Shown piece by piece: positions 35,302 to 43,195 of a stretch of DNA of 64,000 nucleotides (the stretch's first letter is position 1; each line of letters begins with the position of its first letter). A program made the translations under genes and the position numbers. The DNA lies in NCBI RefSeq assembly GCF_030409835.1, contig NZ_JAUFQO010000002.1:248001-312000 (forward strand), in the 5' to 3' direction. A model generated the notes under the pieces. The model did no database searches, was not told the DNA's origin, and was given only the letters and a program-made list of their open reading frames with translations. Source of the DNA: Lutimonas halocynthiae. GTDB lineage: Bacteria > Bacteroidota > Bacteroidia > Flavobacteriales > Flavobacteriaceae.

Positions 35302-35733
35302 GTTTTTAGTAATTAAAATGCCTGATTACGGCGGTTCTTGAATGTTTTTAGTAATAAATTGTGTTTATAGCTAAATTTCAAAAAGCCTAGAAAACACGCT
35401 AAGCCTTATAAACACTAGGTTTATAGTAAAATCGAATAAAAGTAACATAGCGTAGCGTGTTACCCTCTTGCTTTTCATTTTAATCTCGCTTCGCGAGAAA
35501 AAAACATCAAACAAATAGGAAACCTATTTGCCTTATTACAATGATAAATTCCAATTAATGGTTGATTGAAAAGTTTAGCTTATAGCGAAAGTCTGTTTAT
35601 AAAAAAAGCTAAACTTGATATAGAAAGTCAATATCTGTATGATAAAAATACTATTAAATATTGATATAATAATCCGAAAAATAGATTTGTTGGCATTAAA
35701 AAACCATGTAATATCAAAACAAATCAAACTGTA
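35302..35733. other. Non-coding region dense in inverted repeats, candidate oriT
   Basis: Between bfmA-type and radC-type genes I find no credible ORF but several hairpins: TAACATAGCGTAGCGTGTTA (35443-35462, with direct TAGCG repeats), TCTCGC-TTC-GCGAGA (35484-35498), CAAATAGG-AAA-CCTATTTG (35512-35530), and AAGTTTAGCTT (35571-35581) with AAGCTAAACTT (35606-35616). Clustered inverted repeats next to a BfmA-type gene fit an origin of transfer. Terminators for the flanking leftward genes could explain some of them. Confidence 0.5.
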
Positions 35734-36180
35734 TTATATAATACCATCGTCAGCAAAACTGAAATATTCTTGGCTTGGAGTAATGATCAAATGATCTAGA
35801 AGTTTGATATCTAATAATTCGGAAGCTTGTTTAATTTTAGAGGTCAATCTTTTGTCGGAATCACTTGGTTTTAAGTTTCCAGAGGGGTGATTATGAGCTA
35901 AAATGATGGCAGTGGAAAGGGACTTTAGCACAACTGCGAATATGATTCTAATATCTACTAAAGTACCTGTAATTCCACCGGAAGAAATTTCATATATTCC
36001 TTTAACTATATTGGAATTATTGAGTAGCATAATTTTAAAGGACTCATGAAGTTCAATCGTATCATTATCCCAGGTTTCAAATAGGATCTTTGCCGCATCA
36101 GATGAAGCACTAATTTTAGTAAGATTCGAGGAGGTAACTCTGTTTTTGTAACTAATCTTTATTTCACTAACACAACCCAT
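35734..36180 (-). CDS. RadC-like JAB/JAMM-domain protein
   Basis: 148 residues, only the C-terminal RadC domain; the N-terminal helix-hairpin-helix of full RadC is missing. The JAMM metal motif is intact: H96-N-H98-P-S100-G and D109 (PSDSD). Ending is LLDHLIITPSQEYFSFADDG. Such short RadC proteins are very common on mobile elements; an antirestriction or DNA-processing role has been proposed but the function is not settled. Its promoter side contains a large nested hairpin at 36228-36285. Confidence 0.9.
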   Translation of the reverse strand: MGCVSEIKISYKNRVTSSNLTKISASSDAAKILFETWDNDTIELHESFKIMLLNNSNIVKGIYEISSGGITGTLVDIRIIFAVVLKSLSTAIILAHNHPSGNLKPSDSDKRLTSKIKQASELLDIKLLDHLIITPSQEYFSFADDGII

Positions 36181-36227
36181 AAATATTATTTGTTAAATAG
36201 TTAAACTTTTTTGATACAAATTCAAAA

Positions 36228-36285
36228 GGGATGTTAACTTTCCATTTAACCAAATTTTATATTTGGTGTATGGAAATTACATCCC
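36228..36285. repeat. Nested inverted repeat upstream of the RadC-like gene
   Basis: GGGATGTTAACTTTCCA (36228-36244) is largely complementary to TGGAAATTACATCCC (36271-36285). Inside it is the perfect dyad CCAAAT-TTTAT-ATTTGG (36250-36266). The remaining 36286-36561 stretch holds only very short frames and I see nothing else in it. Confidence 0.5.
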
Positions 36286-36561
36286 AATTTTGTCATCAAA
36301 AAAGTAAACTATGAATAATCTAAGGTACTTTTTAGATAAAGAGTTAACTAAGATCTAAGAAGTCGTTTCAGGAAGAATAATTATAATCAAATTTGGCAAT
36401 AGACCGATCATTATTTGTTTACAATGTTATTATGATTGAGATTGTTGAGAAGAGTAAAAGCACTTTTTTTGCAAATAATGGATATACATGTCAAAGCCTT
36501 TAACCTTTCCTAATAGTAAATCATGTGATGTTGTAAATTCTGGAGTACGATAATACAAGTT

Positions 36562-36966
36562 ATGCTGCTCAACCCAAACCAAATTGCACAAGATTATGGG
36601 GAAGCATAACTAGAAAATGGATTAATTGAGATAATCAAATATGGTACTAAGGTTTTGTCAAACCAGATTTCAATTAAAAAAGTGAAAGAAACGGATACAT
36701 CATATGTTTATTTAAAGGCTCTGGGTACAATTCTCTACGCAATGAAGGGAAAACGCATATTTGATCGCTTTGGTTTTAATCTTCCAGAAGAAAAAAAACA
36801 TGAGCGAACTCCTACGAAACTATTAACAAAATATAAAGAATGGGAATATAACATTGAAGCGTCAAACTGGATGAACAACTCAACAGGAGAAATGTTGAGT
36901 GACTATAAAATATCATCAAATTTAGAGGCTATTCTAAGCGAAAACATTAATATTACTCATAATTAA
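36562..36966 (+). pseudogene. Unknown gene interrupted by an in-frame stop
   Basis: From ATG 36562 the frame reads MLLNPNQIAQDYGEA, then TAA at 36607-36609, then continues open as LENGLIEIIKYGTKVLSNQI and on to 36966. The downstream part is 103 residues if started at TTG 36655, with features such as KALGTILYAMKGKRIFDRFG and TKLLTKYKEWEYNIEAS. The continuity in one frame across a single stop suggests a nonsense mutation in a gene of about 134 residues, or a shorter gene with a non-ATG start. I do not recognise the family. It sits between the mobility module and the metal-efflux block. Confidence 0.5.
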
Positions 36967-37011
36967 ATGGTTAAACTTCCGTTAAACATTATAGATAGTT
37001 ACAAAAATTTA

Positions 37012-37019
37012 TACCTTTG
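37012..37019 (+). promoter_or_regulatory. Candidate -7 box for Cus-like block (TACCTTTG)
   Basis: TACCTTTG matches TAnnTTTG exactly, nine bases before the start codon of the first gene of the block, implying a very short leader. Confidence 0.6.
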
Positions 37020-37027
37020 CATTTAGA

Positions 37028-37441
37028 ATGAAAAAAGTTTTCCATAAAATAATGTCTTTGTTAATGGCTTTTGTAGTGTTATTTTCTACAATGTCATTCA
37101 CTGTTAATATGCATTATTGTGGTGATGCTTTGGCAGAAACTGCTATTTTCCATAAAGCAGAAGGCTGTGGAATGGAAATGGACCAACCATCATCCGAAGG
37201 TTGTGACATTGCAAAAAAGAATTGTTGTAGTGATGAACAATTAGTAATTAATGGTCAGGACGAACTTCAATTACAAGTTGACAAGATTTCTTTTGAGCAA
37301 CAAATATTTATAGCTTCATTTGTTTATACTTATCTTAACCTTTTTGAAGGCTTAGAAAATAATGTATCTTCTTACGAAGAATATAGGCCGCCACTCGTCA
37401 TAAGACAACTCTACAAGATTGACGAGACTTATCTAATTTGA
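37028..37441 (+). CDS. HYC_CC_PP-family exported protein
   Basis: 137 residues with an N-terminal hydrophobic signal (about 6-25). The name-giving motifs are visible: H29-Y30-C31 (NMHYCGD), the double Cys at 66-67 (KNCCSDE) and the double Pro near the end (YRPPLV). Extra Met and Cys (EGCGMEMDQ) suggest metal binding. These small proteins are recurrently encoded ahead of CusA-type pumps in Bacteroidetes, consistent with the pump gene starting 107 bases downstream. A periplasmic metal-sensing or chaperone role is inference. It is probably the first gene of the Cus-like block. Confidence 0.82.
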   Translation: MKKVFHKIMSLLMAFVVLFSTMSFTVNMHYCGDALAETAIFHKAEGCGMEMDQPSSEGCDIAKKNCCSDEQLVINGQDELQLQVDKISFEQQIFIASFVYTYLNLFEGLENNVSSYEEYRPPLVIRQLYKIDETYLI

Positions 37442-37548
37442 TTTTTAAACTTTAGACTATGTTATCCAATAACTTCATGTTGTTAGGATAATTTGCCGTA
37501 TTCAGTGTTTTCTTAACACTAATGTCTAACTGTTTAATAATCAAAATA

Positions 37549-40500
37549 ATGCTAAATAAAAGCATAAAATTTCTTATAGAAAACAAACTCGTTGCTGTAT
37601 TAATGCTTGTTCTATTCATAGGATGGGGAACCGTTAATGCTCCTTTTAATTGGAATACTGGATTTTTACCAAGTAACCCAGTTGCCGTTGATGCTATACC
37701 AGATATTGGTGAAAATCAACAAATTGTATTTACTAAATGGGATGGTCGTTCACCACAAGATATAGAAGACCAAATAACATACCCATTAACTACATCCTTA
37801 TTAGGGATTCCTGGAGTAAAAACCATTCGTAGTTCTTCTATGTTTGGCTTTTCAAGTATCTATATTATTTTTGAAGAAGACATAGAATTTTACTGGAGCA
37901 GAAGTCGTATTCTCGAAAAACTCAATTCCTTACCAAGTGGTTTACTACCCGAAGGAGTTAATCCTGCTTTAGGTCCAGATGCCACAGGATTAGGGCAAAT
38001 ATTTTGGTACAATTTAGAAGGTCGTGATGAAAACGGTAACGTTACTGGTGGCTGGGATTTACAAGAGTTGCGCAGTATTCAAGACTACTATGTAAAATAT
38101 GCCCTATCCTCTGCAAGTGGTGTGTCTGAAGTTGCTTCAATAGGTGGTTATGTCCAAGAATACCAAGTGGATGTAAATCCAGAATTAATGCGTCAATACA
38201 ATATTGGATTACATCATGTTGTAAAAGCCGTCAAGGAGAGTAACAAAGATATTGGTGCACAAACCATTGAAATCAATAATGCAGAATACTTAGTCCGTGG
38301 TTTAGGCTATGTGAAGTCTATTGAAGATATAGAAAATGCAGTAGTCACTTCCGAAGATTATACATCAATCAAAATAAAAGATATTGGAAAAGTCTCATTA
38401 GGTCCAGCAACTAGACGGGGATTATTGGATAAAGAAGGTGCGGAAGTTGTTGGAGCTGTTGTGGTAGCAAGATATGGGGCTAATCCAATGGAAGTCATCA
38501 ATAACGTAAAAGAGAAAATTAATGAGTTAAGTGCTGGTTTGCCCTCAAAAGTGTTAGCGGATGGCAGGACATCACAAGTGACAATAGTGCCCTTTTATGA
38601 TAGAACAGAATTAATTCAAGAAACATTAGGCACACTTAACGAAGCATTGACTTTAGAAATCCTCATAACCATTCTGGTCATTATCATTATGGTCTTTAAT
38701 CTTCGAGCTTCAGTATTAATTTCTGGCTTATTGCCTGTGGCGGTTTTAATGGTTTTTATCGCAATGAAACTCTTTGGTGTGGATGCAAACATAGTAGCGC
38801 TATCTGGTATTGCTATTGCTATTGGTACCATGGTCGATGTAGGGGTGATACTATCAGAAAATATTATAAGGCATTTGGATGAAGATAATGGTTCACAATC
38901 TATTAATACAGTAGTTTATAACGCAACAGCTGAGGTGTCTGGTGCAATCGTAACCGCAGTAATGACCACTATTATTAGTTTCATTCCCGTATTTACAATG
39001 ATTGGTGCAGAAGGAAAACTATTCAGACCATTAGCCTTTACGAAAACTTTCGCGTTAACAGCGTCTATTATTGTGGCCTTATTCTTAATACCACCGTTTG
39101 CCGCTATTTTATTCAGAAAGAAAAGCATTAATACCAATTTTAAATATGTTTTAAATGGGGTTTTAATAGCATTAGGTATTGCAGCAATAATTTATGGTTA
39201 TTGGTTAGGGTTAATATTGGTAGGTTTTGGAATCGTTGCACTTATTAAGCAACAAGAGATACTCTCAGAAAAACAAGCTAATCTTATCAATATAATCATT
39301 TCAGTATCGGCTATAGTATTCTTGTTAGCCGAATATTGGAGACCGTTAGGGGTTGACAAAAGTATCTTCTGGAATCTCATTTTTGTAAGTGTAATTTGCT
39401 TTGGCTTATTAGGCGTTTTCTCATTATTTATAAAAAACTACACACGTATTTTAAGGTGGTGTTTAGATAACAAACTGTTGTTTTTATCCCTACCAACAGC
39501 TATTGTAATAGCAGGGTTTTTCATTATGAAGAACACAGGTAAAGAGTTTATGCCATCATTAAATGAAGGCTCATTTCTCTTAATGCCAACCTCAATGCCA
39601 CATTCTGGTGTAGAAGAAAATAAGCGTGTATTGCAGCAATTAGATATGGCTGTTGCCAGTATTCCAGAGATTGAAACCGTTGTAGGAAAAGCAGGTCGTA
39701 CAGAATCCGCTTTAGACCCAGCACCAATGTCAATGTATGAAAATATGATTCAGTATAAACCCGAATATATGCTGAATGGTAACGGAAAACGCCAACACTA
39801 CAAAGTAAATGATGAAGGCTTATTTGAACTAAAGGATGGTCGTTTTATTTCGAATCCTAATAATTCCGAAAATGTCAGCTTTAGCACAGTTAAAAGGTCT
39901 CTATTAATTGAAGATAATGATGGTGAGTACTATCGCAACTGGAGACCAGAAATACAATCACCAGATGATATTTGGAATGAAATAATAAGGGTTACAAAAT
40001 TACCAGGTGTAACATCCGCACCAAAGCTACAACCCATTGAAACCCGATTAGTGATGCTTCAAACTGGAATGCGTGCACCAATGGGAATTAAGGTAAAAGG
40101 CCAAGACTTAAAGCAAATTGAAGCGTTTGGGGTGCGATTAGAAAACATCATTAAGCGTGCCGAAGGTGTTAAAAAGGAAGCCGTATTCGCTGACAGAATT
40201 GTTGGTAAACCATATTTACTTATTGATATAGACAGAGATAAAATAGCTCGATATGGTATTTCTATACAGGATGTACAAGACGTGTTAAAAATCGCTGTTG
40301 GTGGTATGGTATTAACACAAACAGTTGAAGGTCGTGAGCGATATGGTGTTCGAGTACGATACCCAAGAGAATTGCGAGCAAACCCAACAGACTTACAACA
40401 GATTTATGTGCCAGTTGAAAAAGGTAGTCCGATTCCTTTAAGTGAATTGGCAACCATTCGTTACGAACAAGGCCCACAAGTCATTAAAAGTGAAGATACT

Positions 40501-41256
40501 TTTTTAGTAGGTTATGTATTGTTTGATAAATTGGATGGATTTGCGGAAGTAAGTGTTGTTGAAAACGCACAAGCACTTATTCAAGAAAAAATAAATTCTG
40601 GTGAATTGATAGTTCCAAAAGGAATCAATTATGCCTTCACAGGAACCTACGAAAATCAATTAAGAGCAGAAAAAACATTATCAGTTGTCGTACCATTGGC
40701 ATTGGCAATTATCTTTTTAATACTGTATTTCCAATTTCGCTCAGTGGGAACATCATTAATGGTCTTCACAGGAATAGCTGTGGCTTTTGCTGGAGGCTTT
40801 ATTATGATTTGGCTCTATGGTCAAGATTGGTTTTTAAACTTCAACTTCTTTGGGGAAAATATGCGAGACTTGTTCCAGATGCACCCAATTAATTTAAGTG
40901 TAGCTGTTTGGGTTGGATTTATTGCACTCTTCGGAATTGCAACAGATGATGGTGTAGTAATGGCAACCTATTTAACTCAAACTTTTGACAGGAATACACC
41001 AGAAAACAGGAAAGAAATAAGAGCATCAATAGTAGAAGCGGGTGAAAAACGAATCAGACCATGTTTAATGACTACAGCGACCACAATTTTGGCATTGTTA
41101 CCAGTACTAACCTCAACAGGACGAGGAAGCGATATTATGATACCTATGGCAATACCGAGTTTTGGTGGAATGCTCATAGCCTTAATAACCTTATTTGTGG
41201 TACCAGTATTATTTAGCTGGAAAGCGGAGATTCAACTTAAAAGAACTACAAAATGA
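37549..41256 (+). CDS. CusA/CzcA-family heavy-metal RND efflux pump with large insertions
   Basis: 1235 residues from ATG 37549 (MLNKSIKFLIENKLVAVLML); the frame is open nine codons further up. The RND layout is clear: VDAIPDIGENQQIVFTKW after helix 1, VALSGIAIAIGTMVDVGVIL in helix 4, and ATDDGVVMATYL in helix 10. Typical CusA has about 1045 residues. The surplus comes from an insert with extra hydrophobic helices (about 530-640, LNGVLIALGIAAIIYGYWLG) and a loop around 750-810. The DPAPMSMYENM segment matches the CusA region after the periplasmic methionines, so Cu(I)/Ag(I) is the best guess. It overlaps the TolC gene by four bases. Confidence 0.93.
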   Translation: MLNKSIKFLIENKLVAVLMLVLFIGWGTVNAPFNWNTGFLPSNPVAVDAIPDIGENQQIVFTKWDGRSPQDIEDQITYPLTTSLLGIPGVKTIRSSSMFGFSSIYIIFEEDIEFYWSRSRILEKLNSLPSGLLPEGVNPALGPDATGLGQIFWYNLEGRDENGNVTGGWDLQELRSIQDYYVKYALSSASGVSEVASIGGYVQEYQVDVNPELMRQYNIGLHHVVKAVKESNKDIGAQTIEINNAEYLVRGLGYVKSIEDIENAVVTSEDYTSIKIKDIGKVSLGPATRRGLLDKEGAEVVGAVVVARYGANPMEVINNVKEKINELSAGLPSKVLADGRTSQVTIVPFYDRTELIQETLGTLNEALTLEILITILVIIIMVFNLRASVLISGLLPVAVLMVFIAMKLFGVDANIVALSGIAIAIGTMVDVGVILSENIIRHLDEDNGSQSINTVVYNATAEVSGAIVTAVMTTIISFIPVFTMIGAEGKLFRPLAFTKTFALTASIIVALFLIPPFAAILFRKKSINTNFKYVLNGVLIALGIAAIIYGYWLGLILVGFGIVALIKQQEILSEKQANLINIIISVSAIVFLLAEYWRPLGVDKSIFWNLIFVSVICFGLLGVFSLFIKNYTRILRWCLDNKLLFLSLPTAIVIAGFFIMKNTGKEFMPSLNEGSFLLMPTSMPHSGVEENKRVLQQLDMAVASIPEIETVVGKAGRTESALDPAPMSMYENMIQYKPEYMLNGNGKRQHYKVNDEGLFELKDGRFISNPNNSENVSFSTVKRSLLIEDNDGEYYRNWRPEIQSPDDIWNEIIRVTKLPGVTSAPKLQPIETRLVMLQTGMRAPMGIKVKGQDLKQIEAFGVRLENIIKRAEGVKKEAVFADRIVGKPYLLIDIDRDKIARYGISIQDVQDVLKIAVGGMVLTQTVEGRERYGVRVRYPRELRANPTDLQQIYVPVEKGSPIPLSELATIRYEQGPQVIKSEDTFLVGYVLFDKLDGFAEVSVVENAQALIQEKINSGELIVPKGINYAFTGTYENQLRAEKTLSVVVPLALAIIFLILYFQFRSVGTSLMVFTGIAVAFAGGFIMIWLYGQDWFLNFNFFGENMRDLFQMHPINLSVAVWVGFIALFGIATDDGVVMATYLTQTFDRNTPENRKEIRASIVEAGEKRIRPCLMTTATTILALLPVLTSTGRGSDIMIPMAIPSFGGMLIALITLFVVPVLFSWKAEIQLKRTTK

Positions 41257-42488
41257 AACAGATAAAATCATACATAAAAACAGTCTTTATACTTGGTTCT
41301 ATATTCTTTGTTCTCAAAGGAAATGCACAACAATTAGAATCACTTATTGCTGTAGCCCTGACAAACAATCCAGAAATTCAAAAATTTGAGTTGAAATATG
41401 AAAGAGCTTCGGAACAGGTAAACGAGGTCAATAATATTCCCAATACCGCATTTGCTGTCGGGTATTTTGTAAGTGAACCAGAAACACGAACAGGTGCGCA
41501 AAAGTTTAAAATATCGGCTAATCAAATGTTGCCATGGTTTGGTACAATTACTTCAAGAGAAAAATATGTGAATTCACTAGCTGAAGCTAAATACGAAGAC
41601 ATTGTTATTGCCAAACGAAAACTAATGTCTTCAGTATCGCAATCCTATTATAATTTATATACAAATGAAGCAAAACAAGAAGTGTTGAGCGAGAATATAA
41701 AACTATTGGAAACCTATGAAACATTGGCACTAACATCGGTTGAGGTTGGTAAAGCATCTGCTGTAGATGTATTGCGATTGCAAATGCGTCAGAACGAAAT
41801 GCAACAATTAAAAGATGTTTTAAAGCAACAATTTTTAGCAGAACAAACAAACTTTAATAATCTATTGAATAGAGCAAATGATGTAACGGTTAATGTAGTA
41901 GACGGTTTAACTATACCATCAGAAGATTTTGAAATCAATTCTGAAAAATTAGCATTACATCCCGAATTATTGAAATATGACAAGCTCTACCTATCAGTGG
42001 AACAATCTGAATTGCTAAACCAAAAAGAAAGCAGCCCTATGATTGGTTTTGGGTTAGATTATATCAATGTAGAGAAACGTCCAGATATGGATTTTAGTGA
42101 CAATGGTAAAGATATTTTGATGCCAATGGTTTCATTAACAATACCAATTTTCAACAAAAAATATAAATCGCAAACAAAACAAAACAAGTTGCAGGAACAA
42201 GAAATATTGGCGCAAAAACAAGAGCGTTTAAATACGTTAGAAACGATTTTGGATAAGGCAATAAACGATAGAATTTCTTCAAGAATAAGTTATTCTACCC
42301 AAACTAAAAACTTAAAGCAAGCAATTGACGCAGAAGAAATAATATTCAAAAGCTATGAAACGGGGACCATTGATTTTAATGATGTTCTGGATATTCAGGA
42401 ACTACAATTAAAGTTCCAAATGAACCAAATAGAATCAGTGAAAACCTACTATGTACAAACAACAATCATCAATTATTTAAGTAACTAA
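41253..42488 (+). CDS. TolC-family outer-membrane efflux protein (CusC-like)
   Basis: 411 residues with a signal peptide ending in GNAQQ and the two OEP repeats: LESLIAVALTNNPEIQKFEL with YNLYTNEAKQEVLSEN, then LYLSVEQSELLNQKESSPMI and GTIDFNDVLDIQELQLKFQM. Long coiled-coil helices between them form the periplasmic tunnel of the trimer. The start codon overlaps the cusA-type stop (ATGA), so the two are translationally coupled and this is the outer-membrane partner of that pump. Confidence 0.92.
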   Translation: MKQIKSYIKTVFILGSIFFVLKGNAQQLESLIAVALTNNPEIQKFELKYERASEQVNEVNNIPNTAFAVGYFVSEPETRTGAQKFKISANQMLPWFGTITSREKYVNSLAEAKYEDIVIAKRKLMSSVSQSYYNLYTNEAKQEVLSENIKLLETYETLALTSVEVGKASAVDVLRLQMRQNEMQQLKDVLKQQFLAEQTNFNNLLNRANDVTVNVVDGLTIPSEDFEINSEKLALHPELLKYDKLYLSVEQSELLNQKESSPMIGFGLDYINVEKRPDMDFSDNGKDILMPMVSLTIPIFNKKYKSQTKQNKLQEQEILAQKQERLNTLETILDKAINDRISSRISYSTQTKNLKQAIDAEEIIFKSYETGTIDFNDVLDIQELQLKFQMNQIESVKTYYVQTTIINYLSN

Positions 42489-42516
42489 AAACAAGTATAA
42501 ATTAAAATTAAAAACA

Positions 42517-42606
42517 ATGAAGAAATTACGATTAACAACAATTATGGTTATGGTTTTTTAAAGCCTATCTGCAACGTCTTGTAAAGACGCTAAAAAAGAA
42601 AAATAA
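42517..42606 (+). pseudogene. Vestigial lipoprotein leader with nonsense codon
   Basis: ATG 42517 opens MKKLRLTTIMVMVF, then TAA (42559-42561), then the same frame continues SLSATSCKDAKKEK and stops at 42604. Ignoring the first stop gives a standard lipoprotein signal with Cys22 followed by a Lys/Glu linker, but no body follows. The untranslated leader (AAACAAGTATAAAT) also precedes the HMA lipoprotein at 45047, so this is probably a remnant of a related gene after internal deletion and point mutation. Confidence 0.65.
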
Positions 42607-42656
42607 GTGTAACAGTAGGAGCCGAATAACTCTGCTCCTGCATAAAATTAAAAAAA

Positions 42657-43184
42657 ATGAACAAAATTAAATTAATTACAGTGGTTGCTATTTTAGCTCT
42701 CTTTTCCTTCGCTGCTTGTGACAATTCAGATTTACCATCTGATAAACGAATTGAAGGAACTTATGTAGGTACAGTTTCTAATGTTTTAGGTAAAACTTCT
42801 TTGAATACCAAAGGTGATGCTATTGCTGAAATTACAAAGATTGGAAATCAAATGATTCAGGTACATCTGTACAATTCCGAATTAGATTCGACTTTTATGT
42901 TGAATTATTATGAAGATATGGATAGAATCAATGTATGTTTCACTGGTGAAGACTTTGAAGAAATGTATGGTCATATGCTTGGTCAAGGACATATAAATGG
43001 AGGCATGATGAATGATATTGGAAATAATGAAACTGAATGGATGCATCACCTAAATGACGAACATCAGGAAGGGGATAAACATTTCGGAGGTTTCAATATG
43101 TTAAATGAAACTTTTGAATATCATTTTAACCAAAGGGAAGAAGGAGAAATACACAATTATATATTTAGTGGAATGAGACAATAA
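42657..43184 (+). CDS. Unknown Met/His-rich lipoprotein in the Cus-like block
   Basis: 175 residues with a lipoprotein signal ending FSFAAC (Cys21). The body looks like a small beta-barrel (IEGTYVGTVSNVLGKTSL, GDAIAEITKIGNQMIQVHLY), followed by a stretch unusually rich in Met, His, Asp and Glu (EEMYGHMLGQGHINGGMM, then EWMHHLNDEHQEGDKHF). That composition fits periplasmic Cu/Ag binding. I do not recognise a named family. It is encoded 11 bases before the membrane fusion protein, so it is probably co-transcribed and may deliver or buffer the pump substrate. Confidence 0.65.
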   Translation: MNKIKLITVVAILALFSFAACDNSDLPSDKRIEGTYVGTVSNVLGKTSLNTKGDAIAEITKIGNQMIQVHLYNSELDSTFMLNYYEDMDRINVCFTGEDFEEMYGHMLGQGHINGGMMNDIGNNETEWMHHLNDEHQEGDKHFGGFNMLNETFEYHFNQREEGEIHNYIFSGMRQ

Positions 43185-43195
43185 AGATTATAATT

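Noticed and set aside
36311-36358. Short ORF MNNLRYFLDKELTKI
   Set aside because: Fifteen codons, no promoter box, no terminator and no known pattern.
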